From the NCBI GenBank assembly GCA_001599915.1, contig BCIG01000008.1:734598-798597 (forward strand): 64,000 nt of DNA, written 5' to 3'. The first letter of the stretch is position 1. The number at the start of each line of letters is the position of its first letter. The position numbers and the translations under genes were made by a program. The notes below the pieces were generated by a model. The model was not told the DNA's origin, searched no databases, and worked only from the letters and a program-made list of their open reading frames with translations. This DNA comes from Symbiotaphrina buchneri. Lineage: Eukaryota; Ascomycota; Symbiotaphrinales; Symbiotaphrinaceae. This document shows positions 10,701-21,208 of this stretch, piece after piece.

Positions 10701-11170
10701 CCAACTGCTGCCACCAATACTGTCAAGCGAGGCAAATCGACCTGTATCTTCCCGCTAAGCACTTCTATGCCCTTGATCCGTGAGGGTACGAGGTATATGT
10801 TGCGAGTGGGAGACAGTTGCCCTCTTGCGCTGCCATGCCCGGACAACTGGAGCCTTATATGAGGCATCTGGCTGTCGTTGGCGAAGGCGAATTTGATTGA
10901 GCCCTCCTGTCTGTGAATATGTCCTCCATACATAAGAGTGTCATCTGTACCCGTTGACTGAACCGCGCAGGGAACAAAGCGCAACCTTTGGCCCCCGAGG
11001 AACCACGGCATGTCTCTGGAATCCATGTTCCTCTCTTGCGCGGGGTAAGCGACGGCCGTCGAGGGAGAGACGAGCTCAGATGGAGGGAACATACCTCTTG
11101 CAATGGTATCCCCCTCTTGAATATCACCGTTGTCATGGACGAACCAGGGGATCCTGCTGAAAGCTTCCAC
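7786..11170 (-). pseudogene. Superfamily-1 (UPF1/DNA2-NAM7-like) helicase, broken by frameshifts
   Basis: Fragments in consistent order encode an SF1 AAA_11/AAA_12 helicase. The N-terminal unknown part (10076-11170) joins through a good intron (GTGAGT near 10175, acceptor before 10083) to the ATPase core. Walker A GPPGSGKT lies near 9585, motif II VDEAA near 8763 and 8685, and motif III GDGMQLPP near 8595. Motif IV-like LDVNFRCHPHIAD lies near 8445, and motifs V/VI (VTGGYQGQQNEIVISSL, MNVLTTRAKR) near 8010-7880. The frame must change at about 9130, 8800, 8500 and 8332, where no intron fits. The codon at 11170 is GTG, and no upstream start was found. Nearby housekeeping genes are intact, which favours genuine decay over base-calling error. 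The normal role would be ATP-driven unwinding of RNA or DNA. Confidence 0.75.
8650..8775 (-). repeat. Internal duplication of helicase motif II
   Basis: Two in-frame segments, VVMVDEAAQGLEGA and IVIVDEAAHCLEGD, lie 26 codons (78 bp) apart. Their DNA also aligns (GTCATSGTCGACGARGCYGC). The second copy has the usual spacing to motif III (GDGMQLPP), so the first is the extra one. Confidence 0.75.
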
Positions 11171-12130
11171 TAATTGATTCTGATTGGCGACATGGTGCTG
11201 GAAGCAGAAGAAATGGACTTAGTATCGGATCACGGGCGGAGTATATCCTGCCTCGACGATGTTCAAAGGTAACGACGCATGCACACAAAAGCTGATGGCG
11301 GGCGGAATATATCCTGCATCGATGAAGCACAAAAGCAAGGGCACAAATGCAGATATATAAATATAGAAACAATATATATGAAGATAGGAAAAGAATGATC
11401 AATTGCTATATATATCTAGTTACTTGTAAAAAAAAAGAGATAAAAGGCATCTTGCACGGCGGGGCACACTTCATTTATAGACTTTCCTCCCCAATCGTGG
11501 TGGGTCCATTGTGAGTCATGGAAAGCGGGGTAACAGCATATTGTTTGCTTGAAGCCTATCACACGTGAGATGGCAAACAAATTCAGTAAATCTCGGAAGC
11601 GGGGTTCTCTGTCATAATGCGGAGGTATTCGGGACCTTCACGGACGGCTATGAGGGCGGAACAAACAACGCACAGTCATCCGGCAGAGGATTTCCTGCAA
11701 CGGAGCGCATCTCGAAGTTTCTGAAGATGTTCCGATTGGACTTCCCTGGTACTCACACTCATACAGATCTTGATCTGTGTACCTGACCAGTCTGGGCATA
11801 CTCTCCTTGCTCACTGCTTGATGTCTGTTCCAGTCAGCTGTCTCAAATATCGATTGCGATCCCGATGTCGATCATGAGTAGCCGCCCCAGGTTTTGGGGA
11901 CTCCAGTGATTCTTGGGAGCGCCAACAATTCGACGAAACAGCGGGGAGCGGGCATTCAGATCGTCAGCAGGCGTTACGGGCAATTGATGACGGAAGCAGG
12001 GGAGTGTGAGCAAAACATTCGATTGATAGCTCAAAGGATAGATAAGCTGCTCTCCACTCCCTCCCGATGTATTCCGCCGTCAGCTCATGTATCAGCCCGG
12101 CCAGGCGCAAACTCAGGCGTGAGGTCCCAA
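11171..12130. other. Intergenic with a 29-bp direct repeat
   Basis: Two copies of CGGGCGGARTATATCCTGCM lie at 11233-11261 and 11299-11327, 66 bp apart. They sit in AT-rich DNA just upstream of the helicase remnant. The rest (11.35-12.13 kb) shows no recognisable gene. An A-run and (TA)n stretch lie at ~11350-11440. Confidence 0.5.
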
Positions 12131-12526
12131 TCACTTCTTTCCTCCGCCATTCCCGCCGCTAGGAGGGTTGTAGGAGGCCGCCCCGTTACCATTATTGTAG
12201 TATGTACTCCCATTGGGGTTGGAGTAGTAGTAAGAGCCGTTCCTATGACGTGCCGCGCATTAGCACAATCCAGTACTGACAGGGCCCTACCGAACTCTCA
12301 TCCTGGCAGCAGTCTACCTAGAGCGGAGGAAGGCACACGTACGTGTTCGAATAATGGTAGCTATTGCTGTTGCTTGCGCTGCTGCCGTAGTCACGAGCGC
12401 AGTAGTGGTTGCCCTGCATAGCGTGCCAGCGATCAGTAAGGCTGAATCGACACAGAGAGGTGCGGGGCTAACCTGGGAGTTGGTCCCGGAGGACTTGTAG
12501 CTGTAACCGCCGTTGTTGCTAGGCAT
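12131..12526 (-). CDS. Small Tyr/Ser/Asn/Gly-rich conserved fungal protein (78 aa)
   Basis: Three exons (12473-12526, 12343-12413, 12131-12242) join in phase with GT..AG introns. The protein begins MPSNNGGYSYKSSGTNSQ, continues GNHYCARDYG...NSNSYHYSN, then NGSYYYSNPNGSTYYNNG, and ends in Lys-Lys. This Tyr/Ser/Asn-rich pattern with one conserved His-Tyr-Cys is one I recall from many filamentous ascomycetes as a hypothetical protein. It is probably disordered and its function is unknown. There is no signal peptide. No single open frame longer than 70 codons covers it, so it is easy to miss. It lies on the same strand as two further small disordered-protein genes. Confidence 0.8.
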
Positions 12527-12919
12527 CTTGTGGGCGCTGAAAACGATTCTGAAGGTTTTGGGTTGCTGGCTTTGAGGTGGTGAGATGGAGAGAGGTCAGA
12601 AGGTTGGGAGAACCCAGGGTTCTGGAGTGTGGGGTGTGGCCTGATGTCCGATAAGGGGGGAGGATAGCTCCGATAAGGGATGGGCTGACTGCAATAATTG
12701 ATTGGCTTCAGCTGGAATTTGTGGCTTGCGTCTCAAAACTTAGAGCTCTATGAGCTCTATTAGGAATGGCGGTCAAACAGCTCGCATATGCGAGATGATA
12801 AATGAGCAAAAGCTCGACGCTTCAATTCCGTTATTTTCTAGCTACTAGGCTTTGCACATAAACAGCCGTTCATCTAGCAATGGCAAGGGTGTTCCTTGCC
12901 CCGCATTCCTTCCAGCAAC
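12527..12919. other. Intergenic, upstream of the 78-aa gene
   Basis: Likely promoter and UTR sequence. Two near-identical tccgataagg words occur at about 12646 and 12670. Nothing else recognised. Confidence 0.3.
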
Positions 12920-13670
12920 TCATGCACTGGTCTCATCAAGGTTGCTGTACGTCGAATCCCCGGTGATACCACTCCGATAGTCCCTGGTCTGTGCCGCATC
13001 GTTCCCACTCTCCATCGCCTGTCTCTGGAACTGGTTCTCCGCTAGCCGGCCAGGGTCGTTCTTATCGCCAATGTCCGAGTTGAAGCTCGCGTTCTTCTTT
13101 GGGTCCGAATCGAAACCGCCCTCTGTCAGGTTGGCACCCTTGGGCTTGCCAGCCTTTGCCGGGTCTGTAACGTCCGTGGTGACATAGCTCGGGGCCGTGC
13201 TGCCGTTCGCAGTGTAGCCTGTCGATGTGTTGTACTCGGCACTCGATGACCCACGAGCTCCAGCGCTGTTGCTGATCACAGTCTCTTTCTGCTGACCACC
13301 GAAACCTTCAGGGTATTTCTGGCCGCCGGTGGGACCTTGGGCAGAGGAGTCGACGTCTTCGGTGCGGAGTGAGCCCCGGGGAACAGGGTCGAGCTTGGTT
13401 GCGCCCGAGGTGTCTGTGTTGTTCGTGGTGGTGCCTGCAGCGGAGGTGCCAGATGGTTCGGCGTTGCGGTTTTGTGAAAAGCCACCGCCTGAGCGTGTGG
13501 ATTCAGCGGCGAGGGAGTCGTTAACAACTGTGCCGGCACCTTCCTGGATGGCGTTGAAGCGCTCAGGGTCAGAATTGACCTAAAGAGAGGTTAGCTACGT
13601 AGATGCCATACGTATCCCCAAGCTAGGGGTGAAGTCTGGCAATACGAACCTTTGTTCCTTGTGAAGACAT
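12920..13670 (-). CDS. Hydrophilic, disordered conserved fungal protein (226 aa)
   Basis: Exon 1 (13650-13670) encodes MSSQGTK. A 70-nt intron (GTTCGT...TTTAG) follows, then exon 2 (12920-13579) is open to the stop. No in-frame ATG exists between the exon 2 start and 13279, so exon 1 supplies the start. The protein is rich in Gly, Ser, Thr, Asn and Asp, lacks hydrophobic segments, and contains GGQKYPEGFGGQQKETV and an Asp/Lys-rich middle (DSDPKKNASFNSDIGDKNDP). Such hydrophilin-like proteins are common in ascomycetes and often stress-related, but that role is inference. Gene structure is well supported. Confidence 0.8.
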
Positions 13671-14311
13671 TCTGGTAGATGTGACGTGTGTACGAGATGG
13701 GTTTGATAGGATAGAGAGTCTCGCGGATGAATTGTATGGCAAAGCTGAATGGTCGTGTGAGATGTAGTTATGAAAAGTAAAGATGGAGGGGTATCAGCTG
13801 GTTTTGTAGGTGTCGGAGGCAATTTACGAGATCTTGCAGCGTCACCTTCTGAGGTGATTGGCGGGTACCTGATCGGTTAGGTGATGTCACAACCATTCAA
13901 TATTGCTCCACTCACAGCCACAGGTGGAGGCCCCTGGAATCAATTTCCGTATTCTGTCATTATGGCGAATGCCAAGCCGGAAATTGAAAGGTGTTCTCGA
14001 ATCTCGATCTCATGAATTGCAGCAGATGCAGGGAAATATACAGTCCCTGGATTTAGCAGCTGGAAAAGTGGACGCATAAGCATGGAGCTTACAGGGCGAG
14101 CTACTTCGGACATTTTGACAGACACAGTCACAGCAAAGGCAAATCAAATTTCGAACTTAAGTGTCTCGAGCAGATTGAACTGTTAAGATTTTGCTGTCAA
14201 ATGCAGCATGCTTATTTTGTTAGAGTCGTAGCTGGTATTCTAAAGCAACCAGTGCCATCCGGCAATCATGCAATCATATCCACCATGCTCAACGACGCGA
14301 TTGAAAAACTC
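13671..14311. other. Intergenic, no gene seen
   Basis: Promoter side of the 226-aa gene and 3' side of the next gene. Short frames only. Confidence 0.4.
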
Positions 14312-14815
14312 TTAGTAGTGCCTTGAACCCTTCAGAGCATTACTAGGAAGGCCATCTGTTCCCTCAACTCCCTGCCTGCCAACACCGCTATCTGGTGCTG
14401 TGTGTGTCTTCAATTGCTCTCCATCTGTCCGTACGCTGCTGTCGGCTGTAGCAGGGCCTCTCAGCGAGCTTGCTCCGTCGCCGTAGGAAACGTCACCAGC
14501 GACACCACCCGAGCCCACGTTGACAGTGCGGGAGTCGGCAGAGTTCCAGTCGGAGGGTTTAGGAGGTTGGTCGGGGAGAGGGAGGTTGCCGGCGCGCTCA
14601 TCGATGATTTCAGATTTTGGCTTATCAGCGGAGTCGACGATGGACTGTGCATGTTAGCGATCATTCAGAAGACGATGGACACGAGCATCTCATACCTTTA
14701 GTTGAGAAACCTCTGAATCTGCGGGAATGTCACCGCCGTGCTTCTTTGACTCGCGTGACTCGAGCTTGCGGAGGTCCTCCTTGGTGTAATGGAAGGTCTC
14801 TTCGGTTCCAGACAT
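14312..14815 (-). CDS. Hydrophilic, disordered conserved fungal protein (150 aa)
   Basis: Exon 1 (14696-14815) starts MSGTEETFHYTKEDLRKLES. A 51-nt intron (GTATGAG...TGCACAG) precedes exon 2 (14312-14644), which begins SIVDSADKPKSEIIDERAGN and ends KGSRHY. The protein is charged and Gly/Ser-rich with no membrane segment. The N-terminal KEDLRKLESRESKKHGG part is probably helical, the rest disordered. Function is unknown. It has the same layout as the neighbour at 12920-13670 (short first exon, one small intron, disordered product), so the two may be related in expression or ancient origin, though I see no clear sequence homology. Confidence 0.8.
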
Positions 14816-15374
14816 GTTGATGGTCGTTTGAAACGTTGGATGAGGCGTAAAAGATGTCAATTGACCTGGATAATTGAGGTAATGTGCTCGGCGATTTTGT
14901 GGTTCTGGATTGAGTATGAAAAGATGAATGGAAAGCTGGGTGTGGCCTCATTTTGTAGTTTCTCGTGTGCTCTGTGGGGCATCATAGCCTTGACGTCACA
15001 CAGTCGGAGCTTTGCCAGAACGAATCGGTACGTAAAGCCGGTCTTGGCGGTTTAGGGCTGAGCACGTGACAGACATGGATTTTTTGGTTCAAGGGGAAGA
15101 ATAGGGTCTGTCCAGAATTGCCAGATGAATCTTGCATACCGAGCAAGGGAAAATATACCAGAGAGGTGATCATTGAGAGAGGCACCAGATGATATCTGAA
15201 TTTCCTGTTCTCTATGGAGTTCCCTGCCAGGTAGTACATCAAGATATCCATCAGAAAACTAACCAGCAGCGATACATGAAGATTAATCGCTTTTGATACA
15301 GAAATGTCCCCAACACTATTGCAACCATGCCCTGAACGCTGGCGACCTTGCATGAATAATCATCTCAAGTACAC
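14816..15374. other. Intergenic, no gene seen
   Basis: Contains the promoter of the 150-aa gene and the 3' flank of NHP2. Nothing else recognised. Confidence 0.4.
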
Positions 15375-16156
15375 CTATACCTTGACACGGGCTGTCTCCT
15401 TCTCCACCACCTTCACAAGATCCTTGTATGAACTGCCCCAGTCTTCCTCGCCTTCCTCTTTCTTGCCCTCCTCAGCTTTCTTTCCACCTTGACGTTGAGC
15501 GGTCACCATGACCACACTTGTAGGTCTCTTTGTAGCTCCTGCGGCTCCCAACTCTGCCCTGCTGGTAACGTAGACGTAGGGGACGTTGTGATCTTCGCAA
15601 AGGACGGGTATATGAGAGATGACATCCATTGGTGAGATGTCTGCTGCCAGTACGACGACCCCTGGATGAGATCCACTTGTAGCGACACCGCCAGGAGATT
15701 TTCGGAGAGCCTTGACAACTTCCTTGACACCACGCTTGATGCATTTATTTTTGGCAGCTATACAACAATTAGCCAGATGTCTCCAGACGCTTGGGACTTT
15801 GCCCGGGAAAGGAAAGGTTACTCACCCTTCTTGACACCTTTCAGCACCTTCTTTGTCGTCTTCTCATCTGCCAAAGGGTTCGCGAATGGGACCAGTGCAC
15901 CGACTGGCTTGACCTCAACCTCCTTTCCATCAATCTCCATGTCCACCACGACATCTCCTCCGTCATTAACAGCCACCGAGCCAGGTTTTTGTTGCTCCAG
16001 ACTGTTCAGCAGCGCTGTGGTCACTTCTTCAGCGCCATTGGACTCTCTCTTCTTGTCCTTTTTCGACTTTTTGTCTTTGTGGACCCCGTCAGTTTCTGAC
16101 TTTCGTCTTTCCTTCTTTTCGCGCTTCTCGGATTTGTCGACCTTCTCTTTCGCCAT
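15375..16156 (-). CDS. NHP2: H/ACA ribonucleoprotein subunit NHP2
   Basis: NHP2 is the L7Ae-family subunit of H/ACA snoRNPs, which pseudouridylate rRNA in the nucleolus. Exon 1 is 15826-16156 and exon 2 is 15375-15757, joined in phase 1 by a 68-nt intron (GTGAGT..TATAG), giving 237 aa. The first ~55 residues are an almost pure Lys/Glu/Arg tail (EKREKKERRK, KKSKKDKK). The L7Ae core follows at ~105-205, with AAKNKCIKRGVKEVVKALRK, GVVVLAADISPMDVISHIPVLCEDHNVPYVYV and a C-terminal Glu/Lys-rich helix. It is longer than yeast NHP2 (156 aa) because of the charged tails. The paralogue SNU13 lies 7.6 kb away. Confidence 0.95.
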
Positions 16157-16644
16157 TTTGGGGTAGAAAAGGAGTGTGGAGGGAATATGCGAGAGAGAGG
16201 TTGGATTTTGATGTGGTTGCGGAGGAGCTGCGTTTGTGTGCGTTGCTTGAGCTTCATCGAAACTTTTTTTGGATGCGAAAAAGACGCTAAACCTAACTCG
16301 GCCGAACCTATGTGCACATTACCTTTTGATTAGATGGATTACATTTCTCTGAGAATAAGAGGACTAAGAGGGTAGCATTGGCTTTCTGCTCTTTACGTCG
16401 ATTGGATAGGGGACCGGGCATTGTGATTTGCCCGCTTTCGAAGATTGTAGGCCAGGGCGCATGAGGATGTCTGGACTTCGGATTATCCACCAAAGTCCCA
16501 CATGGAGACTGACGACATTATGGACTCGGAGATCAAAGGATTGCTCTTTATGATACAGTGTAATGCTTCCTTGTTATTCCATCTCGTTGAATCTCTTTCC
16601 TTCTATGTCACAGCTGCCAAAGTACCATCTCCAGCGTTCCAAAT
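16157..16644. other. Intergenic between NHP2 and QCR8
   Basis: Promoter of NHP2 and 3' UTR of QCR8. No further gene seen. Confidence 0.4.
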
Positions 16645-17368
16645 TTATTCGGACCCCTCAAATTCCAAACGACCAGGTTTGGAGTTCAGGTATTCGTTCC
16701 TGTATCATCATGGATCAGCCTCCCGTATACCGATAAATGCAGCAAATATGCTGTAATCCAGACGTACCTCTCAATAGCCCAGTTGATCACGGTGTACCCT
16801 GCAACAAGAGGAGGGATGAAGTAAAGAGCCTGTTGGCGGAATCTCCTCCAAGTGTTGAAGACAGCATTATGAGCAGCGTTTCCGAGAGGCTTTTGACGAT
16901 TGGCCGAGAGAGCGTAGGTTACGATGCCTTTCTGGGTAGGGGAACCTAAGAGACATCCCCATCAGCACTTGGCTCATTCGATCGGTGGATAATGTAGTAT
17001 AGGTCAATCAACAGCACCAAAGCATGTTGACCGTAGCTCGACACAAAATCCGAAGTAGAATCCTCGGAGAAGAGCGGGAGAAGCAAAGACTCGTAAAGGT
17101 ATATCGAGGATACAGCGCGCGTCGAATCAGGGAGTGTGCATACCAAGGTTACCCCACCAGCCCATGTACCTAGATAGATAGACCAGATCAGCATCGGGAA
17201 GAGAGATAGTATGAGTAGGAGAACGCCGGGAGACCTCTCGACCGCCAGTGCCGGAAGAAGTGAGGTCGGGCGGAGATGGAGGATGTATGCAGGTCATCAT
17301 AGGGACAGTACGTACACGCCAGGCGCATGCTTGCCAGCTTCACCGCCAGAATGTCCACCGCCACCCAT
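16645..17368 (-). CDS. QCR8: Cytochrome bc1 complex subunit 8
   Basis: A small supernumerary subunit of mitochondrial complex III, bound to cytochrome b in the inner membrane. Four exons (17316-17368, 17144-17169, 16768-16945, 16645-16699) join in phase to 103 aa, the usual fungal size. Family marks are the MGGGGHSGG start, YMGWWGNLG, TQKGIVTYALSANRQKPL, then FNTWRRFRQQALYFIPPL and the hydrophobic VAGYTVINWA segment (one TM helix, ~residues 70-88), ending NEYLNSKPGRLEFEGSE. Exon 2 is only 26 nt. No long open frame reveals the gene. Its ATG is 251 bp from that of PHB1 on the other strand, so both mitochondrial genes share a bidirectional promoter. Confidence 0.95.
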
Positions 17369-17619
17369 TGTGCCGAACAATTGATCGTATGAGTTGAGGA
17401 GGAACTGATGAAAGCCGGTGAGGAAGAGGTTGTTCGTTGGTGATGTCGATGTTCGATGTTTCTCGATCATGAAGTTCGGAAGACAGATGCCAAGCCGCTA
17501 TTCCAAATCTAGCTAACGTCCTTCAACTCCACCATCACGGACTTTCAGAGCAGTTTGACCTTCAAGAGCAAGCCCATCAGCTCCACCATCCACTCACCGA
17601 CCCTCAGCTGCTGTTCGGT
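17369..17619. promoter_or_regulatory. Shared divergent promoter QCR8 / PHB1
   Basis: 251 bp separate the two start codons, and no other gene fits in between. Both products act in the mitochondrial inner membrane. No specific factor site could be assigned by eye. Confidence 0.6.
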
Positions 17620-18515
17620 ATGGCCAACGCTCTCGGCGCAGTCTATCGCTATGCGGTACCCATCGCTATTGGTGTATCGTTTGCTCAAGCTTCCATGTAC
17701 GATGTCAAGGGTGGAACTCGAGCGGTGATCTTCGACAGGCTGTCGGGAGTCAAGGAACAGGTCGTCAATGAAGGGACACACTTTTTGATCCCTTGGTTAC
17801 AAAAGAGCATCATCTATGATGTGCGGACGAAGCCTAGAAATATCTCCACGACCACCGGAAGCAAGGATTTGCAGATGGTCAGCTTGACACTGAGGGTGCT
17901 GCATCGACCGGAGGTTCAGATGTTACCAAAGATTTACCAGGTTTGTACCCTGTTCTTCGAAGCGTCCTTCTCAGCGAATTTGCTGACATTCTGTAGTCCC
18001 TCGGTCAAGACTACGATGAGAGGGTCCTACCGTCCATCGGAAATGAAGTTCTCAAAGCCATCGTCGCTCAATTCGATGCTGCCGAACTCATCACCCAGCG
18101 AGAGACGGTTTCCAACCGGATCCGTGCAGATCTCCTCAAACGAGCTCAAGAATTCAACATTGCCCTGGAAGATGTCTCCATCACCCATATGACATTCGGA
18201 AAGGAGTTCACACGGGCCGTCGAGCAGAAGCAGATTGCACAGCAGGATGCAGAGAGGGCACGGTTCATCGTGGAGAAGGCGGAGCAAGAGAGGCAGGCAA
18301 ACGTCATCCGTGCAGAAGGAGAGGCCGAGAGTGCAGAGACGATCAGCAGGGCGGTTGCAAAGGCTGGAGATGGCTTGATCCAGATTCGGAAGATCGATGC
18401 AAGCAGGGAAATTGCGCAGACATTGGCGAGTAACCCGAATGTCACATATTTGCCTGGCGGAGAGGGCGGAAAGGATGGTGGAAAGAGCACGAGCTTGTTG
18501 CTTGGTCTGAGGTGA
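17620..18515 (+). CDS. PHB1: Prohibitin 1
   Basis: PHB1 assembles with PHB2 into a ring in the mitochondrial inner membrane that scaffolds m-AAA protease and cardiolipin-rich domains. Exon 1 is 17620-17940, the intron is 17941-17996 (GTTTGT..CTGTAG), and exon 2 is 17997-18515, giving 279 aa. An N-terminal hydrophobic anchor ([18 protein letters not shown]) precedes the SPFH/band-7 domain ([24 protein letters not shown] onward). [22 protein letters not shown] and the long coiled-coil helix ([20 protein letters not shown]) follow. It ends [17 protein letters not shown], a typical fungal PHB1 C-terminus. It is intact and full length. Confidence 0.97.
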
Positions 18516-19189
18516 TGAGGAAAGTCTTTGCTTAAGAAAATGAGCTTCCAGAACAGAGCTCGGTGGTTGTAATTATAGGCATCGCATTCTCCTCTTAGCG
18601 TGGTTGGGAAATCTTATCCTGAACTTCAAAGTAGTCCTGAAATCGTTGTGACCGGAATTGTAGATCCCGCTTCTCTGCACCTTCTTTTGTCAACCATCTC
18701 CAGAAACTCTTTGATCCTTGAATTGATGTCTTGTAAATTGTTAGAAAATTTTCTTCATCCAGTTGTCGCGGGCTCCCACTGTATTTGCCAGGTTTCAGTC
18801 AAACTCCCTACCTGACTGCAAGCGACATCTTGGTGTGACACCGCAGACGACAAAGACTAAAATCATCTCAACCTCCACCATTGCCGGCATAAAAGGTGGC
18901 ATGTAGTCTCGGCGTACTACATATCTATCGTTCTCGTGAATAGACCGGACCTAGCATTTCTTTTAATACCCATCATCGTCAATCGTGCCTTGAGTTTGAT
19001 TTCTTCACCGTCTTCACCTCACCATCTTCACCGACCGCCCCTGCATTTCTCCTTCTTGAATTGCCCGCAACCCTTTCGTTGAAGCTTGCACTTGATCCAT
19101 TCACATAATGACCAGCGAGCACTGCTGAGAGTACCTCCCTTCACTCGTTGACGTCCGCTGCAATTTCCTTTGTCTCCGAGCTAGCCACG
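18516..19189. other. Intergenic between PHB1 and REX3
   Basis: 3' UTR of PHB1 and 5' region of REX3. No further gene seen. Confidence 0.4.
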
Positions 19190-21208
19190 ATGTTCTCCTC
19201 CTACGCTTCTCCCTTCAAATCCGTCCCCTGCCCCGAGCACCCGAGATGTACGCTTCCTAATTGCTTCTTCTCGCACAAATCACTTGCTATCTACCGGAGC
19301 GGAAGCAAAGCAGCGATGTCATCTACAGAGCCTGGAAGTCCTCTCGGGAAGCGGAAACGTGTAAATGAGAGGCCCGCGACGAGTCCCGAAGCCGGACCCG
19401 ATGGTTCAGGGGAGTCGGGCGGAGTCAACCTGAGTGAAGTGCCGGGGAAGTCGGCCACGACCCCGCCGAGTGAGGTGTCAGCGGAGTCGCCGGATGTTCA
19501 CCAGAGTGAGGGCTCCGAGGAGGGAGAGGTTATTCCAGAGCAATTGAAGGCAACCCCGCCGCCGCCCGGCCGCCCGAGGACGGAGACGACGATAGAGACG
19601 TCAACTCAACCGCTGCACTCGGCGGAGAGGCCGGTGTCCCCACCACCCCTTCGGAAACGTGCAGAAAGCACGAAATCGCTGCCGAAGGAAAGCCAAAATG
19701 TCGCCGAAGCCTCAGCGGTACTCGAAGAGACTCCTCCGAAGAAACCGAAACTCGAAACTCTCAACCCCCGGGTTGTCCCCCGTATTGCAACGACGCATAA
19801 CACACGTTTCGCGTACCTCAAAGTACTGCATGCAGAATTGGAGAGACTAAACAAGGACTTGCAAGCCAGCAATGACCCTGCGGACAGAGAGCTCGTGCTC
19901 ACCGGACAGGAGGTCATTACCATGGCGCTTGACGAGGAAGAGAACACCGCACGCCACCAACCAGCCGTCTATCCCAACATTATCAAAAACCGAATATACA
20001 CCTTAAAGAAGACCAGCCTTGCGGAATGGCGCAAAACCCGTCGGGATACGATTAAAGCATCTGCACCGGAGCCCGTAGAGGTTGAACCTTCGAATGCCAT
20101 TAAGTCTGTTGACACCGGACTCCCTCCCGACGATGAGATTGCGCTCCTACCGGAACTCACAGCAGACATATCAGCTCTCTCGAAGCACGGTTTTGTTGTC
20201 ACACAGCCGACGGAAGCCGAGATTGCTTCCGCAAACGCGGGGACGCATGCAGCTCAAAACTATGAAGTCTGCGATCGATGCAAGACACGATTTCAAGCTT
20301 TCCCTGGTCGTAGGTCTTCGGACGGCGCGTTGACAACTGGCGGTCACTGCAAATACCACTATGGGAAGGTTTCCTGGCCTTCAAAACAAAAGACTGATGC
20401 TATCACCGGTCCTCGCAATGGCACGTTCTTGTGTTGCGGCGAAGAGATCGGCGCTTCCACAGGTTGCACCACCCACAATACACATGTCTTCAAGGTTACA
20501 GACCCAAAGAGGCTGGCGGCGATATTGCAGTTTGAGCGGGCGCCCAAGAACGATGATCCGAATGTGCAGAAGGCGGTTGCAATCGATTGCGAGATGGGGT
20601 ACACCACGAATGGACTGGAGCTCATTCGAGTTACGACCACTGCATGGCCAAGCGGAGAAACGGTGCTGGATGGTTTGGTACGGCCTTTGGGTGAAATTCT
20701 CGATCTCAACTCCCGCTTCTCAGGGGTTTGGCCGGAAGCCTACAAGAACGCGGTGCCATATGATGTTTCCTCGACTTCCAACTTTTCGTCCGCCGACAGC
20801 CTTCCTTTGATCCCCTCGCCAGCAGCAGCCCGGGCTGCACTGTTCAAGTTAATATCCCCGAGTACCTTTCTTATTGGGCATGCTCTCGACAACGACCTCA
20901 ACGCATTGCGTCTAATTCATCCTCGAATTGTTGACACTGTAGTGCTGTTTCCCCACCACCGCGGCCTACCACTTCGGCACGGCTTGAAGGCCCTGGTTTC
21001 GCGGTATCTGGGGGCCGATATTCAAACAGGAGGTGCTCGAGGCCATGATTCCAAGGAGGACGCTCGAGGTGCTGGAGAGCTGGTTCGTCTGAAGGTTGGC
21101 GCGCTCTGGAAAAGGCTGAAGAGAGAGGGGTGGACAATCAAGGATGGGCAGTTGGTCGAGCCCGAGAAGGATGACGCCCCTGAGCCAATAAAGGGAGGAA
21201 AGGCCTGA
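19190..21208 (+). CDS. REX3: RNA exonuclease 3 (DEDDh family)
   Basis: REX3 is a 3'-5' exonuclease that trims structured RNAs such as RNase MRP RNA. The frame is open from a TTG at 19148, but the true start is the ATG at 19190, giving 672 aa and the typical beginning MFSSYASPFKSVPCPEHPRC followed by a Cys/His-rich PNCFFSH. Residues ~30-200 are disordered and Pro/Ser/Glu-rich. A middle Cys-rich block (CDRCKTRF..GGHCKYHYGK..CCGEEIGASTGC) probably binds zinc. The exonuclease domain carries AIDCEMG (Exo I, ~464), GHALDNDL (Exo II, ~563) and HDSKEDARG (Exo III, ~619), so all DEDDh residues are present. It is intronless. Residue numbers are approximate. Confidence 0.93.
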   Translation: MFSSYASPFKSVPCPEHPRCTLPNCFFSHKSLAIYRSGSKAAMSSTEPGSPLGKRKRVNERPATSPEAGPDGSGESGGVNLSEVPGKSATTPPSEVSAESPDVHQSEGSEEGEVIPEQLKATPPPPGRPRTETTIETSTQPLHSAERPVSPPPLRKRAESTKSLPKESQNVAEASAVLEETPPKKPKLETLNPRVVPRIATTHNTRFAYLKVLHAELERLNKDLQASNDPADRELVLTGQEVITMALDEEENTARHQPAVYPNIIKNRIYTLKKTSLAEWRKTRRDTIKASAPEPVEVEPSNAIKSVDTGLPPDDEIALLPELTADISALSKHGFVVTQPTEAEIASANAGTHAAQNYEVCDRCKTRFQAFPGRRSSDGALTTGGHCKYHYGKVSWPSKQKTDAITGPRNGTFLCCGEEIGASTGCTTHNTHVFKVTDPKRLAAILQFERAPKNDDPNVQKAVAIDCEMGYTTNGLELIRVTTTAWPSGETVLDGLVRPLGEILDLNSRFSGVWPEAYKNAVPYDVSSTSNFSSADSLPLIPSPAAARAALFKLISPSTFLIGHALDNDLNALRLIHPRIVDTVVLFPHHRGLPLRHGLKALVSRYLGADIQTGGARGHDSKEDARGAGELVRLKVGALWKRLKREGWTIKDGQLVEPEKDDAPEPIKGGKA

